Source: an uncultured Porphyromonadaceae bacterium (GTDB taxonomy: Bacteria; Bacteroidota; Bacteroidia; Bacteroidales; Muribaculaceae). Taken from it: 19,487 bases of DNA. A model generated the notes under the pieces. That model saw only the letters and a program-made list of their open reading frames with translations, was not told the DNA's origin and did not search any database. Made by a program: the position numbers and the translations under genes. The stretch lies in the NCBI GenBank assembly GCA_900550645.1, contig URTA01000051.1:1-19487 (forward strand), read 5' to 3'. Of the stretch, positions 14,463 through 19,487 are shown one piece after another; the stretch's first letter is position 1; each line of letters starts with the position of its first letter.

Positions 14463-15550
14463 CAAAGGTTTACAATCATATAGCGAGGAAAGTGGGCGAT
14501 GTGGTACAACAACGCATTGACCACCTCGGCGTTGGGCAGAAGATGCAAGACTTGCCTGAAGAACTGTGGCACAAGAGTTTCAGGTATTATGTCAAGGAAG
14601 ACCCCAACCGAAAAGGAGGACCGAACCTGCGTATGATCAGGCTTGACCCAAGCAAGCCCTCATTGACCGTCACTGGTTTCATCTTCAATAAGTTTGTGCA
14701 TCCTTTCGAGAACCGGTTTGTTACTGTAAGAGAGGCTGCTCGCCTTCAAGGCTTCCCCGACGACTTCGTGTTTCACGGCTCGCTGACAAGCACACAGCAA
14801 CAAGTCGGCAACGCCGTTCCCGTGCCGCTGGCGAGAGAGATATTTGCCTCAGTGCGAGATTATGCCGTTGCACATGGTTTGGCTGGAAGCGGAGAACTGT
14901 CTGCATTTTCATTGTTCTGCGGCGCTGGCGGCTTTGACCTTGGGGCATATCAGGCAAGCTCTCCCGAGTGCCGCATTTCTGTGAAAGTGGCGATGGACTG
15001 CTGGGAAGATGCCTGCACTTCCTTGCGCGGATATGAAAAAACAGGCACGAATGTCATACAGACAGACATAACAACCGTTGACGACCCAGAATACTACTGG
15101 AAAACTCATTCAGGACAAAACACTTTGCCCGACATAGTTTTCGGAGGACCGCCGTGCCAGGCTTTTTCACAGGCAGGAAAGCAGAAAGCCCTTGACGATG
15201 AAAGAGGGACACTGGTTTTCCAATTCCTGCGCTTTATTGAAAGCCTGACCCCGAAATTCTTCATAATGGAGAATGTCGCTAACATACAGTCCATTGACAA
15301 GGGTCTACTATACCGAACTATATTATACAAGATGAGGCATTTGGGGTACAATGTCGTGTCAGGCATACTGTGTGCCGCAGATTTCGGCGTTCCACAGCTA
15401 CGGCGCAGGATGATATTCATCGGCTGCAGGTCTGATTTGGGAACAGTGCCACTGCCATTGCCTACACACTCGGAGTTTCCCTCGCTGGAAATGCTTCCGC
15501 TGTACAACACCGTCGGCGATGCTTTCAGGGATTTGCCGAAAATTGTATAA
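14459..15550 (+). CDS. Circularly permuted DNA cytosine-C5 methyltransferase
   Basis: Methylates cytosine C5 in DNA with S-adenosylmethionine. All core motifs are present and intact, but in permuted order. The N-terminal part has a short target-recognition-like segment (1-80), motif IX around RFVTVREAARLQGFPD (86-101) and motif X QVGNAVPVPLA (115-125). Only then follow motif I FSLFCGAGGFDLG (150-162), motif IV GGPPCQAFSQ with catalytic Cys233, motif VI ENV (271-273) and motif VIII QLRRR (313-317). The protein ends at TVGDAFRDLPKIV, where ordinary C5 enzymes enter the recognition domain, and begins with VYNHIAR, which resembles what normally comes next. The break therefore falls exactly at that linker. 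M.BssHII is a known permuted C5 enzyme. Length is 363 residues. It overlaps the putative endonuclease gene upstream and probably protects its site. Confidence 0.93.
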   Translation: MTKVYNHIARKVGDVVQQRIDHLGVGQKMQDLPEELWHKSFRYYVKEDPNRKGGPNLRMIRLDPSKPSLTVTGFIFNKFVHPFENRFVTVREAARLQGFPDDFVFHGSLTSTQQQVGNAVPVPLAREIFASVRDYAVAHGLAGSGELSAFSLFCGAGGFDLGAYQASSPECRISVKVAMDCWEDACTSLRGYEKTGTNVIQTDITTVDDPEYYWKTHSGQNTLPDIVFGGPPCQAFSQAGKQKALDDERGTLVFQFLRFIESLTPKFFIMENVANIQSIDKGLLYRTILYKMRHLGYNVVSGILCAADFGVPQLRRRMIFIGCRSDLGTVPLPLPTHSEFPSLEMLPLYNTVGDAFRDLPKIV

Positions 15551-15615
15551 CCTGATTGTTGCATAGACAGAGCTGATTTCGGGGCGGGAAGTCGGCGCGG
15601 TTTCGATAAAAGTCT

Positions 15616-15624
15616 TATCTTTGC
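15616..15624 (+). promoter_or_regulatory. -7 box of the cytidine deaminase gene
   Basis: TATCTTTGC fits TAnnTTTG exactly, 27 bases before the ATG at 15652. No clear -33 element is seen. It gives the core genes after the R-M module a start independent of that module. Confidence 0.55.
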
Positions 15625-15651
15625 AGTCTGATACAACCAGACAAGAGTGTC

Positions 15652-16149
15652 ATGAAAGACGTTTCGATACACATCACAGTGCGCTCGTACAGCTATGACG
15701 AGCTGCCGGAGGCCGACCGCCGCCTCGTGGACGCTGCCAAGCGTGCCACTTTCACCAGTTATGTCCCCTACTCGCGTTTCTGCGTGGGCGCGGCGATAGC
15801 CATGGCCGGCGGCGACGTGGTGAGCGGTTCCAACCAGGAGAATGCCGCCTACCCCTCTGGCATCTGCGCCGAGAGGGCTACCGTGTGGCAAGCCGCCTCT
15901 CGATACCCGGGCGAGGGGATGCGCACCATTGCCATTGCTGCACGCTGCCCGGAACAATATCCCGAAGGCACCCCGGCAGACCGTTGCTTCCAACGCCGCC
16001 CGATAAGCCCCTGCGGCGCATGCCGCCAGGCATTGCTCGAGTATGAGCATCTGTATGGCAACATCCGCGTGCTGCTCTACGGCGAGGACGAGGTGTACGA
16101 GTTCCCCTCGGTGGCATCGCTGCTGCCGTACTGCTTCACAGACTTCTGA
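15652..16149 (+). CDS. cdd: Cytidine deaminase
   Basis: Converts cytidine and deoxycytidine to uridine and deoxyuridine in pyrimidine salvage. The 165-residue protein has the zinc site of the family: Cys72 with catalytic Glu74 in SGICAERATVW, and Cys121/Cys124 in PCGACRQAL. The substrate-binding SGSNQENAAYPSG is also present (Gln in the usual NxENA). Length fits a homodimeric or tetrameric bacterial Cdd with a slightly long insertion around 100-115. A promoter box lies at 15616-15624. It is followed after 38 bases by purC, so a shared nucleotide-metabolism transcript is likely. Confidence 0.95.
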   Translation: MKDVSIHITVRSYSYDELPEADRRLVDAAKRATFTSYVPYSRFCVGAAIAMAGGDVVSGSNQENAAYPSGICAERATVWQAASRYPGEGMRTIAIAARCPEQYPEGTPADRCFQRRPISPCGACRQALLEYEHLYGNIRVLLYGEDEVYEFPSVASLLPYCFTDF

Positions 16150-16187
16150 CAACAAGAATCAAATTCAAACACATAGGTTTCCGCAAT

Positions 16188-17135
16188 ATGAACAATACAC
16201 TTATCAACACAGATTTCAGTTTCAAGGGACAGCGTTCCGTATACCACGGCAAGGTGCGCGACGTGTACGACATCGACGGCAAGTACCTGGTCATGGTCGC
16301 CACAGACCGCATCTCGGCGTTTGACGTGATACTGCCAGAGGGAATACCCTACAAGGGACAGGTGCTCAACCAGATAGCCGCAAAATTCCTCGACGCTACA
16401 GCAGACATAGTCCCCAACTGGAAAGTGGCAGTGCCGGATCCGATGGTGACGGTAGGGCTTAAGTGCGAGCCGCTGAAGATAGAGATGATAGTACGCGGAT
16501 ACCTGGCCGGCAGCGCATGGCGCGAATATGCCGCCGGGGCGCGTGAGATATGCGGCGTGAAGCTGCCCGACGGGCTGCGCGAGAACGAGAAGCTCCCGCA
16601 CCCCATACTCACACCGACCACCAAGGCCGATGCCGGCCACGACGAGAATATATCGCACGACGAGATAATCGCACAGGGAATTGTCCCCGCCGACGTGCTG
16701 GAACAGGTGGAACAGTATGCCCTCGCGCTCTTCCAGCGCGGCACTGAGATGGCGGCACGCCAGGGGCTGATACTTGTTGACACGAAATACGAGTTCGGCA
16801 TCCACGACGGGCGCGTCATACTCATTGACGAGATACACACCCCCGACTCCTCGCGCTATTTCTACGCCGAGGGCTACGAGGAGCGTTTCGCCGCCGGGCA
16901 GGAGCAACGCCAGCTCTCCAAGGAGTTTGTGCGCCGCTGGCTCATCGACCACGGCTTCATGGGCAAGCCCGGGCAGCAAGTCCCCGAGATGACAGCAGAA
17001 TACTGCGCCTCTGTGAGCGACCGCTACATCGAGCTGTACGAGCATATCACGGGCGAGAAGTTCGAGCGTGCAGAAGAGGGCGACGCTGCCGCCCGCATAG
17101 CCGCCAACGTAGACAAATGCCTTGCATCGCTCTGA
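16188..17135 (+). CDS. purC: SAICAR synthase (phosphoribosylaminoimidazole-succinocarboxamide synthase)
   Basis: Joins aspartate to CAIR with ATP in de novo purine synthesis. The 315-residue protein belongs to the longer SAICAR synthetase form. The N-terminal nucleotide-binding part is GKVRDVYDIDGKYLVMVATD (21-40), followed by RISAFDV. Then come VPDPMVTVGLKCEPLKIEMI, VRGYLAGSAWREY, and the C-terminal signature LIDEIHTPDSSRYF. All look intact. The menG gene begins one base after its stop codon. From memory, purC next to menG/ubiE is a common Bacteroidales arrangement. Confidence 0.96.
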   Translation: MNNTLINTDFSFKGQRSVYHGKVRDVYDIDGKYLVMVATDRISAFDVILPEGIPYKGQVLNQIAAKFLDATADIVPNWKVAVPDPMVTVGLKCEPLKIEMIVRGYLAGSAWREYAAGAREICGVKLPDGLRENEKLPHPILTPTTKADAGHDENISHDEIIAQGIVPADVLEQVEQYALALFQRGTEMAARQGLILVDTKYEFGIHDGRVILIDEIHTPDSSRYFYAEGYEERFAAGQEQRQLSKEFVRRWLIDHGFMGKPGQQVPEMTAEYCASVSDRYIELYEHITGEKFERAEEGDAAARIAANVDKCLASL

Positions 17136-17136
17136 C

Positions 17137-17901
17137 ATGAACGAGACACGAGAAACGCGCCGCCGTGTGGAGGAAATCACGCCATACGGCGGCGTGTCGT
17201 CCAAGGGGGGGCAGGTCGAGCAGATGTTTGACGCAATCGCGCCGGCATACGACCTGATGAACACGGCAATGACCTTCGGGCTTCACCGCTGGTGGCGCAA
17301 CCGCGCCCTGCGGCTTGTTGCAGCGGAACACCCACGGGCAGTGCTCGACGTGGCTACGGGGACAGGCGACGTGGCCTTCGCGCTGTGGCGACGCTGCCGC
17401 CCGGAACGCATCGTGGGCATGGACCTGAGCGAGGGGATGCTTGCCGTGGCGCGGCGCAAGCTCGCCGGCATGGACGAGGACACGCAGAGAGCCATATCGT
17501 TTGAGCAAGGAGACTCACTTGCCATGCGCTACGGCGACGCGACATTCGATGCTGTGACGGTAGCATACGGAGTGCGCAACTTCGAGCGGCTCGAGGACGG
17601 CCTGCGCGAAATGCAGCGCGTGCTTCGCCCCGGAGGACAGCTGTGCATCATAGAGCTGTCGCAGCCCCGCCAGCGGCTCACACGCGCCCTGTACACGTTC
17701 TACAGCCGCCGTCTGATACCCCTCGTGGGACACATGGTGTCGGGAGACAGCCGTGCATACACCTACCTGCCAGAGAGCATCGCCGCAGCCCCGCAGCGCG
17801 ACGACATGACCGCGCTTATGCGGCGTGCCGGATTTGAGGGCTGCCGCTGGAGGTCGCTGACATTCGGCGCAGTGACGATATACACCGCCCGCCGCCCCTG
17901 A
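17137..17901 (+). CDS. menG: Demethylmenaquinone methyltransferase (MenG/UbiE)
   Basis: Carries out the C-methylation that completes menaquinone, using S-adenosylmethionine at the membrane. The 254-residue class I methyltransferase has motif I VLDVATGTGDVAF (69-81) and post-I GMDLSEGML. Family signatures are AYGVRNFE, the LRPGG block and FYSRRLIPLVG followed by SRAYTYLPESI. I chose the ATG at 17137, one base after the purC stop, over a TTG at 17122 that would overlap purC. As expected for a Bacteroidales anaerobe, the product is more likely menaquinone than ubiquinone. A strong hairpin follows. Confidence 0.94.
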   Translation: MNETRETRRRVEEITPYGGVSSKGGQVEQMFDAIAPAYDLMNTAMTFGLHRWWRNRALRLVAAEHPRAVLDVATGTGDVAFALWRRCRPERIVGMDLSEGMLAVARRKLAGMDEDTQRAISFEQGDSLAMRYGDATFDAVTVAYGVRNFERLEDGLREMQRVLRPGGQLCIIELSQPRQRLTRALYTFYSRRLIPLVGHMVSGDSRAYTYLPESIAAAPQRDDMTALMRRAGFEGCRWRSLTFGAVTIYTARRP

Positions 17902-17953
17902 CCGCCGACACCCGGCTTTGCTGTCAATGCAGGGACACGGCGTGCCGAGAAAC

Positions 17954-17991
17954 ACAGCGAGGGTGAGCCTTTCCCGGCTCACCCTCGCTGT
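17954..17991. terminator. Long perfect hairpin between convergent genes
   Basis: ACAGCGAGGGTGAGCC (17954-17969) is perfectly complementary to GGCTCACCCTCGCTGT (17976-17991), giving a 16-bp stem with the six-base loop TTTCCC. It lies between the ends of menG (17901) and the minus-strand gene (18019). It probably serves as a two-way terminator, although neither side has a run of T. Confidence 0.75.
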
Positions 17992-18018
17992 ACTATAAAG
18001 TCGAAATGTCTATGTGAG

Positions 18019-19485
18019 TTACTTGGCGACGTGCTTCTCGCCGTTCTGAATGTAGACTGTCCCCGGCAGTGGATTGCGTATCTCCCGTCCGTTCAGGTCA
18101 TACATCTTGTTGTCAACTATCCGCGTACCGCCTGTGTCGAAACCGACTTCCGGCACGCCCGCACTGTACGCCGGAGCATCAAAATCTGCTGCCTTGAATA
18201 TCACGTTGCCCTCGGCATCAACTATGTCCTTGACAAAGGCGTCTGTGGTGTGTTGGCAAGTACAAAGCGGCCCGTATAGCGGTATGTGCATATAACCACG
18301 GCTGGGGCCTATCCCTTCAACTATGTTTATTTCTGGGCTGCCACCGCCATTCGCTTTAGTCATCAACCGTTTGCGCAATACTCCATTGACAAGAATGGTG
18401 TCTACATTTGTGACAGTGACGCGCACCAATGCTTCTATATACGGCATCGTCATAGAATCGCTTACTGACGGAGACCAATACTCGTCGCCGGTCTTGGCAT
18501 CGAAGTCATACAGCAGCAGTTCGTCGCCTGCTGCGAACTCTTCGCCTGACATAGTTTCAAACGGCGGAATAACACTCTCGCCGTCTATCAGGATATACAC
18601 CTTGTTCCCTTCCTGGCGCATGTAGGCAAACACTTCTCCGCTCTCAGACCTCCTGTCTTTCAGTGGGTGGTACATCTTTCCGTACAGTTCCACAGGGCTG
18701 TCAAAATAGAACGAATACGAATCAAAGGAGTCGTATGACCCCGGGTATATGCTGGCTTCTGTATGATTCCATGTCACGCCCTCGCGCACCAGAGGCTCGC
18801 GTGTGAGTGTCGGCGTGTTGAAATCCGCTCTGGTGAACAGCACATTCCCATCAGCATCTGTCATGCTGTCTAAATGAAAAACATCAATATTGGGATCGAG
18901 ACTGGGCAAAAGGATGTATTGAGGAAGATGAACAGCCCCAATGTTGATGCCGACACCCTCGACAGCGATATGTTGAGTTTCAGGCCAGTCTACAAAGGGT
19001 GACAGGTACTGCCGTTTACGCTCGTGTCCGTTTACTATTACCGTATCGGCTTTTACCACGTAAACTTCTATCATTTCGGGATTCGCATAAAAACTGCCAT
19101 AACCGTCCATGGATACAGTCATGTATTTGTCTCCCACCTTAGCTCCGAAATCATAAATCAACACCTCGTCACCGGTTGACAACTCAACCCAATCGTCATT
19201 TTCATTGTAATACCCGATGTCTGATATATTCTCACCGTCCACAAGAAGATACACCTTGTCCCCCTCCTGACGCATATATCCGAATATGTGGTCTTTATGC
19301 TTAAACGAATGGTAAGTCTTGCCGTACATCTCAACGGGCGCATCGAAATACCATGAATCGATAACTTTGTAAGGTTTGCCGTTGTCCTCGTGTTCTTCGT
19401 GAGACGTGTTCCAGACAAGTCCCTCCTGAACCAGCGGCTCGTATGCGTATCCGCTGACAGACGACAGTACCGCCACCGTCAGCAT
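18019..19485 (-). CDS. Secreted two-repeat protein with C-terminal sorting-like tail (5' end probably beyond the window)
   Basis: No named family recognised. The visible 488 residues begin MLTVAVLSSVSGYA, which looks like the end of a signal peptide without its basic start, so the true start is probably outside the window. Two homologous domains follow. The first (about 16-228) opens EPLVQEGLVWN and the second (about 229-440) opens EPLVREGVTWN. Both contain FD(A/S)PVE(M/L)YGK(T/M)YH, YMRQEG(D/N)KVY(L/I)L(V/I)DGE, GDE(V/L)L(I/L)YDF and DTI(L/V)VNG...RKR. The last 45 residues, with MYDLNGREIRNPLPGTVYI, resemble the C-terminal tails of Bacteroidales secreted proteins, comparable to type IX secretion signals. 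It is probably exported or surface-attached; function unknown. It converges with menG across the 16-bp hairpin. Confidence 0.78.
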   Translation of the reverse strand: MLTVAVLSSVSGYAYEPLVQEGLVWNTSHEEHEDNGKPYKVIDSWYFDAPVEMYGKTYHSFKHKDHIFGYMRQEGDKVYLLVDGENISDIGYYNENDDWVELSTGDEVLIYDFGAKVGDKYMTVSMDGYGSFYANPEMIEVYVVKADTVIVNGHERKRQYLSPFVDWPETQHIAVEGVGINIGAVHLPQYILLPSLDPNIDVFHLDSMTDADGNVLFTRADFNTPTLTREPLVREGVTWNHTEASIYPGSYDSFDSYSFYFDSPVELYGKMYHPLKDRRSESGEVFAYMRQEGNKVYILIDGESVIPPFETMSGEEFAAGDELLLYDFDAKTGDEYWSPSVSDSMTMPYIEALVRVTVTNVDTILVNGVLRKRLMTKANGGGSPEINIVEGIGPSRGYMHIPLYGPLCTCQHTTDAFVKDIVDAEGNVIFKAADFDAPAYSAGVPEVGFDTGGTRIVDNKMYDLNGREIRNPLPGTVYIQNGEKHVAK

Positions 19486-19487
19486 CA

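Noticed and set aside
14459..14900. Remnant of a second, truncated C5 methyltransferase
   Set aside because: Motifs IX and X occur only here and motifs I to VIII only downstream in the same uninterrupted frame, so permutation explains both parts better.
13254..15651. Direct repeats or an att-like site flanking the R-M module
   Set aside because: I compared the sequence after the flippase stop with the sequence after the methylase stop and found only short chance similarities such as GATT.
15106..17264. Long minus-strand frames opposite the methylase, cdd, purC and menG
   Set aside because: They overlap genes with intact catalytic motifs on the plus strand and show no recognisable domain.

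Overview
The window looks like a chromosomal segment of a gut-type Bacteroidales bacterium, possibly Muribaculaceae or a relative; this is an inference. The support is (i) repeated Bacteroidetes-type promoter elements (-7 box TAnnTTTG, sometimes with a TTTG or TTG about 19-20 bases upstream), (ii) weak or absent Shine-Dalgarno sequences, (iii) the gene cluster sigma-54 activator / LptE / TPR-like protein / SecG, (iv) a viroplasmin-type RNase H1, and (v) a secreted protein with a C-terminal tail like those of Bacteroidales outer-surface proteins. The bulk of the window is GC-rich core chromosome, interrupted by several visibly more AT-rich accessory genes.

Layout. 178-903: secreted, membrane-anchored protein of unknown function. 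1013-1984 (minus): solitary D12-class adenine methyltransferase, divergent from 2194-3042, a PlsC-like acyltransferase. 3086-5905: tightly packed cluster of a sigma-54-dependent activator, LptE-like lipoprotein, TPR-like protein and SecG, which looks devoted to the cell envelope and secretion. 6092-7489: secreted alkaline phosphatase, then RNase H1 (7496-8161) and QueG (8173-9138). 9175-10859: a two-gene accessory module, an ImmA/IrrE-type metallopeptidase overlapping a DUF4411-like PIN-domain protein, which resembles a toxin-antitoxin pair. 11024-11602: small outer-membrane beta-barrel protein. 11703-13253: polysaccharide flippase. 13266-15550: a complete two-gene restriction-modification (R-M) module. 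15652-17901: cytidine deaminase, PurC and MenG/UbiE. 17954-17991: a long perfect hairpin. 18019-19485 (minus): secreted two-repeat protein, cut by the window edge.

The most notable object is the R-M pair at 13266-15550. The second gene is a cytosine-C5 DNA methyltransferase whose conserved motifs are in circularly permuted order (TRD-IX-X-I-IV-VI-VIII). The first gene, overlapping it by four bases, is an otherwise unrecognised protein with a PD-(D/E)XK nuclease signature. The arrangement resembles the BssHII system, the permuted-motif precedent I know of. In keeping with this, I could not find the BssHII site GCGCGC in the window although GCGCG occurs more than 40 times. That scan was by eye, and other CG-rich palindromes also look rare.

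Three independent DNA-modification or toxin-type modules therefore sit between housekeeping genes within about 15 kb, each in a tidy intergenic position, which suggests individual insertions rather than one large island. No tRNA, rRNA, CRISPR array or insertion sequence was seen, and no stretch longer than 300 bases lacks a gene.
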